From Haberlea rhodopensis (Eukaryota > Streptophyta > Magnoliopsida > Lamiales > Gesneriaceae), in contig CAJQUN010000008.1 of the NCBI GenBank assembly GCA_907163345.1, positions 12,649,191 through 12,713,190 of the forward strand: a stretch of 64,000 bases of DNA. Reading direction: 5' to 3'. The notes under the pieces are model-generated. The model did not search any database. It was not told the DNA's origin and saw nothing but the letters and a program-made list of their open reading frames with translations. This document shows, one piece after another, positions 25,495-37,170 of the stretch. The position numbers and the translations under genes are program-made. Each line of letters starts with the position of its first letter. Within the stretch, counting starts at the first letter, position 1.

Positions 25495-26909
25495 GGATAA
25501 TTACATCTACACCATCTTGACTTTAGTCTAATTGTCGAAATCTTCCATCGACTGTAAAAAATTACTGAGACCTCCACTCTGGTGTAATGCCGTTAAAAAA
25601 ATTAACAGAACTTGCAAAATATCATTTTTGCACTTTTGTATATGCAATATAAATTTTTAAAACATTATCTATACACCCCTTGTAGTATATGTAATATAAA
25701 ATTATTAAAATATTATAGAAACACATCTTATAATATACTATACATGACTGTTACACCCCTATGGTGTCATATTATTTTTATTTATTACAAAAAATTATTT
25801 TTAAATTATTTTTAAACTATAAACTAGTTTTTATATTAATGATAATATTTTAAAATAATTAATTGTATTATTCTCATAGTATCATATCCTTTTTTGGTAA
25901 TTATAATCATAAAAAGATCTTTAATATCAAACACATCAACATCTTTAACATATTTAAAATAAGTTTATCCAAATATTTTATCACCTTAATCTTAAAATAA
26001 AACTCAGCTTATGAACTATTTAAAATAGTTTAACAAATATCTTGTAGACAATTATATGTTTATGTGTTGAATTTAAATGATATTACTTATGTTTTAGACC
26101 ATGAGCTTTAATGATAATCGATGTTTTATCGATTCGATTTATTCGATTTAGTGTAAAAATCAGCAAGTTCAGTTGGCTGAAAAGGAAATTTGGTCGGTTC
26201 GATTTTTACAAATTCGGTCGGTTCAGACCGAATGCTTACCCTTAGTTGAACTGGTATTTGGATAGTTTGTTTCAATTTTATCTCGTTTCTGAAATTATTA
26301 ATCATATATTATTTATATTTTATATCATTTATTAAAAGTACGATGATTATATATTATAAGTTTTTACGGTATGTTTTTGTAAACCAATAGTCAATTTGAA
26401 ACATATTATTCTTTAATTTGACTTTAAATTCAATTTAATTTAAAATATTCCAAAATCTTGTTTATTCTCACAAAAGTTTATAAGTGTTCTATATATATAA
26501 ATTTTGAATTTTTTATTGTATGCTTTGATATTTTACAAGATTGAATAAAATATAATAAAAAATTAAAATTATTAGAAAAATAAAAAGGTGTGAGTATGTA
26601 GTAATTGTATTTGAAACAAACAATTTGAAATATAGATAATGGTTTCATTACGATCACACAACATATCGTAATTACGAAGACACACGTTCTGAAAATTTGG
26701 ATCAAAATAGAGGTTAAAATTGATCAGGGGCAAAATGGGTTTTTCATTAAAAATTAGGAGAGGTTAATGTAACGGCCGCCTATTTTTTTAACGGCAGGAT
26801 TTATCTGTAATGTTTAGCCTAACTTGAAGAGCGATTTTTACAATTTTTCAAATCATAGGATAGATTTTTATAATTAATCAAAATTGAGGGAACATAGATA
26901 TAATTATCT
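25495..26909. mobile_element. non-autonomous Mutator-like element with long, diverged inverted repeats
   Basis: Ends GGATAATTACATC and (reverse complement) AGATAATTATATC; matching words such as GCCGTTAAAAAAAT recur about 100-130 bp inside each end in opposite orientation. An 11-bp direct repeat ATTAAAATAAA flanks it (25484-25494 and 26910-26920), a length expected of Mutator-like elements. The repeat is AT-rich, so chance is not excluded. No transposase frame is visible inside. Confidence 0.55.
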
Positions 26910-27182
26910 ATTAAAATAAATAAATATCCTACACACTTAACCAAGTTTATGCCTCCCAAAAAATTCAAATAACGATTGCTATATTCTAAAATCAAAATTC
27001 AAAAAGTTGTGGCCAAAAAAAATTCAAAAAAACAATATATTTGGCGTTTTGAATTAAATTTGAAAGAACCCAAAAGCAAAATCCAACCAAATTCCATCGG
27101 ACTTTTGAATTGTTTTGTCTGACTCCAAATGGCCATGAAACCTTAATACAAGCAATCCTCCTGTCCTCAACATACACCCCTT

Positions 27183-27213
27183 TGGGCCCCACTCACTGCC
27201 TCGTAATTATATC
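27183..27213 (+). promoter_or_regulatory. possible core promoter of the host gene
   Basis: TGGGCCCC (27183-27190) fits the plant site II/TCP-type element, and ATTATATC (27206-27213) is a weak TATA-like word about 70 bp before the ATG. The stretch between it and the ATG is CT-rich, as many plant leaders are. Confidence 0.35.
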
Positions 27214-27280
27214 TTCCTCAATAAGCAAACTTCACTTCACTCCAAACACCCTCTTCTCCGTCTTCTCTCCTCGCTCGACA

Positions 27281-29624
27281 ATGGCGGATGTTCTTGAAGG
27301 AGCTGGGTTCTGGTTACCCGCTGAGTTCTTTGCAGACGATGATATTGATATTATCAAGGACCAAGAAAAGCTCAGTAAAGCCGACACAGGCTCCGATTTC
27401 TGCTTTCCCACTGAGTTTCCTTACGATTTCCAAACTGGGAATCGCGAACAACTCGAGGTACTCGCCGTTCTGCTTTGATTTCCCTCGATCTGTGCAATTT
27501 CTCTGCGTTTTTCTTGATTTTTTTGATGTTTTTTTTTTTTACAGAAGGCTGCCTGGATGATGTCCACTTCACCTCAATCAACGCTGGGGAACTGGTCGGG
27601 CGGGAGCGCCGGTGGTTCGAGCATCGGAAGCCCAAACAGCGCTGCGCCACCTTCGACTCAGCTTGCAGACAAAAACGACGCCGTTGTCGCTCTCATTTGC
27701 AAGGCCGCAGGTCAAGTAGCGAAGCTGAATCTGAATTCACTTGACGGGCTCAGGCCAGCCAAGAATGTAGGCCTTGTCGGCCCGCCGCGAAGCCCGGCTC
27801 AAATCTACTCGTCGGCCAGAATCCCGAGCCCTTCCATTTTCCAGCACACACTGGTAAAACCCATTTTTCTTCATTACAATTTTCGGATTCTTTAAGGTTA
27901 AGACATCTATTGTACATTCACAGGCTCCGCCGCTAACTGCGAAGCAAGACAGTCCGAGTTGTAGAATGTGGTACGACCCGCAGCAACAGGTGTACGATTA
28001 CAGGAGTGGAAAGGCAGTTGGGAAATTGGACCAAGCTGCATGGGCCGTCAAGCAAAACCCGACTCGAAATATGGGGTCGGGTAACCGGGCACTCTTATTA
28101 GGCGGTTCCGGCGGCGGCGGCACTGTGACGAAAAGGGAGTGTGCCGGCACCGGAGTGTTCTTGCCACGGGTATATGGGAGTTCGAACGAGAATAGCTGTA
28201 ACGCTTATTCTTCAGAATCTCACATGAAGCCAGGTAGTTTACAGCTTAGTGACTTTTCATTTTCTCTATTTTCTTGAAAATAGAGTTATTAATTTATTTT
28301 AATTTTTGGTGTTTTTTTTTGAACCCATTTTAAGTCTACGCGTCTTAATTTTTTAGTTTTTAGAATTAGAATATTGATTTAATTCTATAATTATTAGAAG
28401 GCTATAATAATAATAATAATAATAATATTGACTTAATTCTATAATTAGATTTTTGAAATTTTTTGAATTCAAATATTATAAGGCTAAAGTAATAATATTA
28501 CTTTTTTTTGCTGCTTTTTATTTTTGTGTAATTATGTGGATGTTACAAAAGGGTTATTCTTACTTGTTTTATCATATCTTTAGAAAGAAATGTTATCGGT
28601 TACTTTTTGACTACTGACCCATTTATCATTGTATTGTGCAGTATGTAAAAAAAATGAGACATTAATTTTATTAAGGTTTTTGATTCAATATTTGTTCGCC
28701 TATTGTCAAAAATAATTCCAAAGGACCCTACGGCCGCTGACCAAATGATGGACCCGCCTATATTTTTAAATAAAAATAAATACTAGGTTTTGGAGTAAAA
28801 AATAGCTTGGTCAAATTATTCTTTTTGATGTGAATTTAAAGTTATATATTTTTAATAATTTATTTAAATTATATTATTATTCGTTTCAAAATGCCCATTT
28901 GTGGATTATTTTTGACTGAATAATATTTTAGAAATAAATAATTGATGCTTTCCCCCCTAAAAACTTGTTTTTAAGTGATTATATGGCCCATCTTTGCTTG
29001 CTCTTTTATATGCAATTCCGACCCATTAGATGGATGAGAAGATTCCATATTTATGTGAATATTATCTTGCCTGAAAAGGCAACTAATTTAGATAATAATA
29101 CAACCAAAAGAAGGAAATTATATCTTGTTCTTGAATACTTTTTTATAAGCAAAAGAATAAGACGAAATACTAGACAATCAATTTACAATTTTAAATTATT
29201 GGTTTAATTTTAACAATTTGGGCTGGGTTTGATTCATCTTTCTTGATTACATTCATTGAACAAACAGTGTATCCTGCATCTTTGCTTCAAGAAAGAAATG
29301 CTGATGTCCTTTACAAGAACTTTGATAACATGAAAGCTGCTTTTGTTCAATCTCTGCCTCAGCCTCACCCTCAACCGGAAACTCGTTTCAATGGAGGATT
29401 TATATCAGATTACGGTATCGAATCATCTTTTTGTATGGGATATATGTTCAAAATATTGACCTTATTTCGTCACACAATGTTTAGTTGCTTACATTCGGGA
29501 GTGTCTACGTGCAGATCTACTGATGGCTCGTAGAAATTCGATATTGTTGCAATACCAGAAAAGTCTATTATCGAAAAAATGGGCGATGGGTCGGGAAATT
29601 TACCTTCCTCAAGAGTGGAACTAG
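27281..29624 (+). CDS. host gene: plant-specific protein of unknown function, five exons, 350 residues
   Basis: Exons 27281-27457, 27545-27853, 27924-28233, 29268-29414 and 29515-29624. Introns (87, 70, 1034 and 100 nt) are all GT-AG and the joined frame is open to a TAG at 29622. The start is the first ATG after a CT-rich leader. The N-terminus has FWLPAEFF (residues 9-16) and a related CFPTEFPY (47-54). A Gly/Ser/Pro-rich region follows, then AAGQVAKLNLN, a CRMWYDPQQQVYDY segment, GTGVFLPR, and a basic C-terminus ending LPQEWN. This order (WLP.EF, FP.EFPY, GTGVFLPR, LPQEW) matches an uncharacterised land-plant family I remember, some members of which may be labelled TIP41-like; I cannot verify that label. 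No signal peptide or membrane segment; probably soluble, possibly nuclear. It is the only intact gene in the window and sits in a 7.8 kb island between retrotransposon blocks. Confidence 0.85.
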
Positions 29625-32600
29625 TGATACTATGGCAGTGTTACTTTTGATGGAGGAGGAAAGCCTACAAGGTAGTTATTAGATATTTAATATTTTATTA
29701 AGTGTGTGTGCTAGGGGAAAATAATGAAGAATAATTCAAAATTATGATATTTATATAGTGAAAGAGGGTGCTTTTTGTTGTTGTTGTTGTTGCTGTGGTT
29801 GTTAATTATTGTGTTGAAGTATGAATAATATATAGGTTTTAGGTGTGGTTGGTATTTTGAAATGTAGAAAGGGGACTTCGCTTTCTTGGTTTTGGTATTT
29901 GAAAATAGTAGTGGAAGATATCCACAAATCTCATCTTTTGATGGTAGTCAATTGTTGATGTATAAAGTAAATTAAGTAATGCAAAAGTGTTATTATTGAT
30001 TGTTTTTTTTTTTTTTTTTTGAAGAATCTTATTTTATACCGAGTGGGTAAGTTATGTAGCTACTGTTATATAATTTAAAATATTTGAGTTGTACTATTAT
30101 TATACGTTACATTAATTTTTTCAAATCGGTTATAGTCAATAATGAGTTGGTTAGAAATTTATGAAATTGTTGTGCCTTATTATTCTAAAGTTGGTTTAGT
30201 TTTAATGTGAAATATTGTTCCCAAATTTGAATGTACTGTTAATAAAAAATTATTGGAAAAAATTTAATTATTGAAAGAAGAACATAGAAGATTTCTCGTG
30301 TGCTATACACACTAGACTATTTGCATTTTGGCCTAAAAATATATATTAGATTATGATTGGGCATATGCATTTATATGTGTATGTATATTAGAAAACCTGT
30401 GACATTGTAGTTTTTTTTTTGAAAAACATGTTACGGATAACATAAGGTCAGCCTGATGGTTTGTCACCAAACACTTCTCATGTTGACGAGTGATCGAGTT
30501 CCTCACCAAAAAATAAAGTAAAAAAGCATCTTAATGAATTTTAAATTATTATAAAATTATCATCACACGAGTAAAAGCAGTTGAAAATATTTCAATATCT
30601 ACTTATCTGTCTGTTTTTAACTATTTATTTTAAGAGAAACAATGAAATAAAATACTTAAAAATTGATTTTTTGGTCTGAAAAGGCAGATAAGTAATTTTA
30701 AAAGCAATTGCAAACATTCACTAAACAATTAATGTTTTTGCTTTATAAAACAATATTTTTTAACTTAAGCGAAAGTAATATAAAAATACTTTGAATAAAC
30801 ATTTGTAAGCACACCTTTACTATCTTACATATGGCGATTTTTACTGACGAGTTCATCTTAGGTATCTACATGAAATGATATAAACCTACATGTAGGCTAT
30901 TGTCTAAGACTACTTGGTTTGGTAACATAAATATCTCCCATTTTGGAAGAGATATAAGGTCAAATCTATGTAAAAACAATTCATTTTAACAATTCATTTT
31001 TGCATAATTGTAGTTGTAATAATTGATAAAAAAAAATAACCGATTTTCACATCGTGTTTATAATAGCAATGGATCATTTGATTTCCTCGTTTTTTTCATG
31101 GGGCTTTATCTCATCTGTTGTGAGTTTCATTCGTTCATCCTAAATAAAAAGTAACAATTTGGAGATAGAATGAACAAAGTCGGGGAAAAACATGTAATTT
31201 GGAAGAAAAGACAATAAAAAGTTCGTGTTGATTAAAACTGGTTTAATGGTCTACGTTGTTATTATTTATTAGCTTGGACGTCAGTTTGTGTCTCATTTGT
31301 GGATTGATTTAGTGGGTGTTTAAAAAAGTTTTACAAACTGATTATAATATTTTAGATAAAAAAAAAACAGATTTTAATTGTTTTATTTACTTGCTTTTGC
31401 TATTGCTTCTATAAAAATAAGCAAAAAAAAGCATAACCAGAGAAGTAATCCCTGACATGCTTTTGACTGATTTAAGTTGTTTGGTGTCAATTTTGTAATT
31501 AATTTAAGTTTATTAAAATTATTTTTTTTTATTTTAACAGCAAACACTCAACTTTTTTGTTTAAAGTATTTTTTCCAACGTAAGTGAAAACAAAATAGAA
31601 GTGTTTTGAATAAGTAATTGTAAACACACCATTAATGTAATTGGTATAAAATAATTGATTTATTAGTTTATGTATTTTTTATTTGTAAGATGCATTTTTG
31701 TTTTTTTTTTTTTTTAAAAAAAGATTTCATATGAACGGTAGACACTTTCATTGAGTGCAAAATAACGTTTCCCCCAAGCGGATACCAACAATTATTTACC
31801 GCAAACATAACGTTTGAGGTGTACGATGCCGTATTAAAGCGATTGATTTGGCCGCTATGCTAGTACGTTTTCAAGTTGGACAAGAATCCTAAGTTGGGAT
31901 ACTCATGTTTGTTATTTATTTATTTATTATTGTTTTTGTTTTTTTTAGATATGACGAGGGAATAAATTTCGAACACACGATCTATTAAAATTGAGGATTT
32001 GGTGTCAACTAGGTCAAAAGCGAGTCCCTTATTTACTTTAATTTTAGAACTGTTAAAAATTAATTTGATATAAATAAAATAATAATTTAAAACAACTCAA
32101 AAACAAGATATACATTTCGATCAATGGAATCAGGTGGATCTCATTTTGAATCCAAAGCTAACTTGCTTTAAAAAAATTAAATACATTTCACATTCAAATT
32201 TTGAAGTATAATATTACATAAAACCTTGGCGTGAAATTAAATTAATTAAAAAATTGTAAAAGAGTGTGTGGGAACTCATTTCCGAGGGAACCTTTTCAAA
32301 TTTCAAAGAGACGAGGTGGGAAACATTGCTTTTTGGATCGTGATTTGGTGGGCAGTGCTTTCGTTGTCTCCACTTGGTCAACATACATTTGGAAAATAAT
32401 TTTATTCACATTATTTATATTTCACTTACACACCAACTTAATATTAAAATAAAAATATTTTAAATAAAAATATATAAACTAATATACTATTTAATTTAAC
32501 CGATCATATTGAGTTGGTTTATAAATAAGCTCAAATCAGGTCCATACAAGTAGTTTACACTACATTTTAAGAAACTTATATTTAATAAATTTATTTATTT

Positions 32601-32665
32601 TTGGTTGGTTGTCAAGTAGATTTTCCAAATCGGGCTAGTGCCACCTGCCCAATCTATAACCCAAA
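29625..32665. other. intergenic DNA downstream of the host gene
   Basis: The first 100 bp is likely 3' UTR. The rest is AT-rich with homopolymer runs (for example 30003-30020, 31700-31715) and no supported gene, tRNA or rRNA. Scattered GTGTTTACAA/TGTAAGCACACC words around 30700-30825 and 31312-31633 suggest small hAT-type MITEs. Confidence 0.5.
31312..31633. mobile_element. possible hAT-type MITE
   Basis: Left end GGGTGTTTAAAAAAG and right end GTAAACACACC are roughly inverted, and the interior has the AAGCAAAAAAAAGCA wording common in plant hAT MITEs. I found no convincing 8-bp target duplication. A relative may end near 30820 (TTGTAAGCACACC). Confidence 0.3.
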
Positions 32666-33678
32666 TGTTGAGAAAATATTTCTAAGTTTTGGTGATAACA
32701 AACGTCTACTGCTTGAAGCATCTACTACATCGAAGAAGCCTACTGATGAAAAGAACGGTGATTGACTCTACAAATGTCTGTTGGGTACAAAGAGTAGAAA
32801 GTATCATCTATCGGATGCAAAGAGTAAAAAATATCATATACTGGAAGAGTAAAAGATATCGTCTATCGGGTCTAAAGACTAAGAGTTATCATCTACCGGA
32901 TGCAGAGAATGAACGTCTACTGGTACAAGAGTATCTCGGTCCAATGTACAAATCCGTAGGAGACACCAACAGGTGATTAAGAAAACATTAGTTGACCTTA
33001 GTCCAACAGACTAAGTAACTAATGACTATAGACGATGGAAAAGACATCAGTTGATCGTTTGTCCAGCAGACATACCGTCAAGAGAAGCCATCAGACGTAT
33101 AAGGCAACAAGACAAAACACGTGCAGACCAACTCTGACAAAGGTACAACAGATCCGTTGATTAACGAAACTGGAAAGAAGGACAAAAAGGATTTGGAAGA
33201 AAATCATTAAGCTGATTTTACGCAGTCCTTTCCAATTGAAGAATAATTGCCGTTAGACTTTTACGTCTATAAATACGTCGAACAAAAGAATGAACAAAAA
33301 CTTTTGCTCAACTATCAAGAAATCCCAAATCAACTTCATTCTAATTCAAGAAAAACATTCAAAACACACATTGCAATATTCTGAAGTTTTACAGAGCATC
33401 ACACAACCATCATTGTGATCTTCAATATCAAAGTCTATTGAGACTACTGTTCAAAGAACACTCGAAGATCAAAAGTTTTATATTCTGTGTGACTGTTGTA
33501 GAAACACATTGTAAACAACTATGATTGTTGTATTACTAGGAGTTTATGCAAATCTTTGTGGGGTGCCTAAGAAGGTTGTATGCTGTAAAGTGTAAATCAA
33601 AGTCTTCTAGTGTAACCTTCCTGCAAAGGAAGAAGGGGACATATAGAAGCGTTGTGCTTCTAACTTCCAGAACATATC
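32666..33678 (+). repeat. Ty1/copia (Sirevirus-like) LTR, 3' end cut off
   Basis: Starts TGTTGAGAAAATATTTC and matches the LTR at 40369-41597 at its start and along its last 150 bp (AAGGTT..., TGTAACCTTCCTGCAAAGG). The middle differs: the 15-bp repeats are replaced by degenerate CTACTGG/CTACCGG words. The terminal ~200 bp are missing because the element at 33679 interrupts it. No internal region belonging to it is visible, so it is either a solo LTR or the 5' LTR of an element that continues beyond the nest. Confidence 0.78.
33267..33276 (+). promoter_or_regulatory. TATA box in copia LTR
   Basis: CTATAAATAC, the same word and position as 40988-40997 in the related LTR. Confidence 0.65.
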
Positions 33679-33939
33679 TGATGGAACCGAAGAGGGGGGG
33701 TTAATGAGGTTCCTTGGCTACTTTAGCATTTTAAAATGAATTTGCAAAATGTCGAGTTTGCGCTGCGGAAGATTTCGAGTCAATCGATAAATAAATAAAA
33801 TAAAGAAGTAAATAAATGCGTAATTAAAATAAAGATAAAGAACACGAGATTTGTTATAGAAGTTCGGCGATGAATCGCCTACGTCTCCTCTTCCCGGTTA
33901 GAAAATGTTTAACAGAGGTTCCACTAGAACGAAAATGAT

Positions 33940-34119
33940 CTTGGCCTTAAGGGCTCCAAGTTAGCCACAATACAACTCTTTCCGAGTAAAAACAGCTCTT
34001 CACGAGCACCACACCTTCACGAGTCTTCTTGGCCTTAAGGGCTCCAAGGATAGCCACACAAAACTCTTCTCGAGTTATCCACACTCTTCACGAGTCTTCT
34101 TGGCCTTAAGGGCTCCAAG
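33940..34119 (-). repeat. three copies of a near-palindromic 21-mer in the LTR leader
   Basis: TTGGCCTTAAGGGCTCCAAG preceded by C occurs at 33940-33960, 34028-34048 and 34099-34119, with CACGAGT-rich spacers. Arms CTTGG and CCAAG flank a CCTTAAGG centre, so it can fold. It lies downstream of the TATA box. Confidence 0.75.
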
Positions 34120-34384
34120 GATAGCCACAACACTTGCACCAACTTTACTTGTTGATGACTTTTACAATTTCCAATTTGCGTCGGTGTTGGAGGACCTTAC
34201 AATAACTCAAATAACACCTTCACGGTGTACCAACACGAAGAATCAAAACTCACACACAAGAAATTACAAACTCCAATACAACACAAATGTATGAAGCTTG
34301 CAATGCTAGATTAATTTGAATTGGGCAAAGCTTTCTTGTAGTTTATAGTCTTGTTTCTTATCTTCAAAATGCTCCAAAACATCC

Positions 34385-34394
34385 ATATTTATAG
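34385..34394 (-). promoter_or_regulatory. TATA box in LTR
   Basis: CTATAAATAT on the minus strand, conserved at 40337-40346 in the other LTR. Confidence 0.65.
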
Positions 34395-34467
34395 TGTAGG
34401 AGGCCCCCAAGGCTCATACTAGCCGTTGCTACATTCAAGGCTTGAATCACTCCAAGATCGCCTCGGA

Positions 34468-34795
34468 CATCGCCTCGGGCGATCACCATCGCCGTGCCTC
34501 AACGGTCACAACTTCCACACATCGCCTCAGGCGATCACCACTAAAATTCAATACCGTAGCCTCGGTTGGTCAAAAATCTTCATCGCCTCAAACGATGCAC
34601 ACACCGCCTCGGGCGTTCCAGACATCGCCTCAGGCGATCAAGCCATCGCCTCAGGCGTTCGTGCCATGCGCGCGGGCCTCAGAGTCGCTCCAGTCGATGT
34701 GCGGGGCGAAGTATTTCCTGACAGCCACCGCCTGGGGCAATGATCACCATCGCCTGGGGCGATCTGCCCTATGCTGATCATCGCCTGGGGCGATC
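34468..34795 (-). repeat. ATCGCCTNRGGCGAT palindrome cluster in U3
   Basis: Five good copies (for example ATCGCCTCAGGCGAT, ATCGCCTGGGGCGAT) and about four degenerate ones within 330 bp. On the element's strand they occupy about 75-410 bp upstream of the TATA box. Clusters of short palindromes upstream of the TATA box are, from memory, a feature of Sirevirus LTRs. This part is lost from the truncated 5' LTR. Confidence 0.85.
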
Positions 34796-34971
34796 TGCCC
34801 TATGCCTGGCACACTTGATTTTCTTCAATCAATCCACTTTTTAACCATTAAACATGTACACTAAGTAGACACATTAGTATAACAAACACAAGTTTTGTTG
34901 ATCATCAAAACTCATAAATAATCTGGAGATAAATTAAGCATTAAACTCAACCATGCATTTAAGGCTCAACA

Positions 34972-35200
34972 ATCTCCCCTTTTTGATGATCACAAAACTT
35001 GATAAACTTGAATATGAAATATGCATGAAATGTGAGTAAACATGACTCCCCCTTAACAATTGCATAGCACATACAAGATTACCAAGTAAAGCATAATACA
35101 AACAACTCTCCCCCTCAAACTATGCATATAAAAACTCTCCCCCTCAAACTATGCATGTATTTAAACTTCAAGTTTATCACAAAATTCTCCCCCTTTTTGT
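34972..35200 (-). other. polypurine tract and upstream PPT-like copies
   Basis: The LTR-adjacent tract is ATCTCCCCTTTTTGA (34972-34986). Further CTCCCCCT copies occur at about 35046, 35108, 35136 and 35187. The last (CTCCCCCTTTTTGTGATAAT) repeats the terminal tract together with its flank. Multiple PPT copies are known for Sireviruses. The rest of 35201-35782 is non-coding. Confidence 0.7.
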
Positions 35201-35988
35201 GATAATCAAAAATCACAAAATTCAAATAATCATATCACAATTATATTGTTGACACATAGCCATATTTTAACAATTTACACATGTTCTTCATCAAGCATGT
35301 AATAGCCATAACAAGCATAAGATTAAATTATTTAGAGGAAAACAAACATGCGTTTAAGGCAATCAACAATGAATTCTAAATATTGCAAGGTGTGCATATG
35401 TTCATGCACGCATGCCCAATAGACATTAAGTTTCTCAATGTATCATTATAAGCATTTGATAAGATATAATCATTTAGGCCATAGAAACCATACATGAAAT
35501 TCTTAGGCCATATTTCTATGATCCAAGATAGAGCATTTAAACAAATATAGCATGCTTAATCACATTTATTTGCACATTTTTCACATTGCATATTCAAATT
35601 TGAACTCAAGGCATATCAAGATACTTACTATAAAGAGATAAGCATACATCATGCATCAAACAATTTATATGTCCACATGCTAAGGGGAAATGCATTTTAC
35701 TATCAATGAATATTGAGCTTCATTATTTATTGGTCACAATTAATTTGTGCCAATCATATTTTGAATTGCTCTTTTTAAATGCTTAAAATAAATTTACCTT
35801 TGATGACAAGAGTACGTTCTTGTCATTGGTCCTATACCTCGCGCTTCTTATATTGTGGTGCATAAGATGGTTCCTCCCTTGAGGTGCTAGTCCCTTCATC
35901 ATCCATTCATTTGTTGTCCCTACAAAACAAATTTTTGATTTGGGATTCTTTGGTACCCATTTGAATTTGGGTCCTTGAGGGTTAGCAT

Positions 35989-36497
35989 CTTTGTTGCACG
36001 GATACGGATACGCGGATACGTAGATACGCAGATACGGGTACGACTGGACGGGATTTTCGAAATTTGTATGATACGATACGTCCGGATACGGTAAATTTTA
36101 TTAATTTATTTATATATATATATAAATATATAATTAAACCCACCAACTTCACGACAAATGGTAAAATACTAATCCAGGACATCTAAAAATTTCAAGCATA
36201 TAATTGACATAAACACATTAAAGTGGTTAGGAAATAGGGATTTAATTAAATAATTTAATTTTAACTACAGTTTCAACCCTATTTTTTTAAAAAATTTCGA
36301 AAGTTCTCGTATCTAACACGTGTCGGATACGGTCAGCGGCGTATCTTGACCGTATCCGAAACGTATCCGAAATAAAAACTTATTTTTTATCCCTAGATAC
36401 GCCACATGGCGTATCCGATACGTATCGGTGCCGTATCCGTATCCCAGAAGTATCCGATACTTGACCGTGGAATTTTTTGGAGTATCGGTGCAACATA
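35989..36497 (-). mobile_element. GATACG-rich MITE-like element, copy 1
   Basis: 509 bp with inverted ends: CTTTGTTGCACGGATAC on the left, and GTATCGGTGCAACATA on the right. A perfect 9-bp direct repeat GGTTAGCAT flanks it (35980-35988, 36498-36506), the size typical of Mutator-like elements. It is filled with GGATACG/CGTATCC words near both ends around an AT-rich centre. No coding. Opposite in orientation to the copy at 50078-50672. Confidence 0.72.
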
Positions 36498-37170
36498 GGT
36501 TAGCATTCATCATTGCCTTTGGAATCCATTTCCACCTCTTGTTAGGTTGGTATTGGATTTTAGCAAACCTACATTTATTCTTTGTATGACCATCTTTACA
36601 ACAATAAGTGCAAGTAGGAGAATTATGCTTAGCTTTAGCCAACAAGCTTGAAAATGTTTTAGATTTGTTTGAGAAGCCTAGTCCGGCTTTATCAAAGCTA
36701 ACGTTGCAAGCCAAACAATTCATTCATCTTTAAACTACTATCACTAAATTTGGAAAAAAGATTTCTTCAAAGAACTTAATTCATTTTTCAATGAATTGTT
36801 TTCTTCATCTCTTTTGGCTACCTCAAGTTTGAGTAATTTGTTACTCATCTTGGTTTTGCCAAGAACATCAATAAGTTCATGATAAGAATCTAATAATTCA
36901 TCAAAAGATGGTACCTCATAATCGCTTTCATATTCTTCGTCATTTGCGTCATCTTTGGCCATGAGACAAAGGTTTGTTGCTTCTTCATCGGAGTCACTAT
37001 CACTCCATGTGGCTATAAGAGCTTTCTTCTTCCCTTTGTCCTCATTCCTCTTCCCTTTGTCCTCATTCTTCTTCCTATGACATTTATTAGCATAATGACC
37101 TTTATCTTGACAATTATAGCAAGTTACCTCTTGTTTTGAATCATGTTTGGTAGCACCGGAGGCCTTTGGT

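Larger units (their letters stand above)
33679..34971 (-). repeat. 3' LTR of the gag-only copia element
   Basis: 1293 bp, bounded by TG at 33679 and the polypurine tract at 34972. It matches 39626-40368 over the part that both retain. It contains a leader repeat (33940-34119), a TATA box (34385-34394) and a U3 palindrome cluster (34468-34795). Confidence 0.88.

Noticed and set aside
27110..27478. Longer frame running into host exon 1 from upstream
   Set aside because: It begins in the AT-rich promoter side and lacks an upstream ATG with support. The ATG at 27281 follows a CT-rich leader and matches the family's N-terminal motif position.
29625..32665. Possible tRNA or small RNA genes in the intergenic DNA
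   Set aside because: I found no cloverleaf-like arms or A/B boxes by eye; a covariance-model scan would be needed to exclude them fully.
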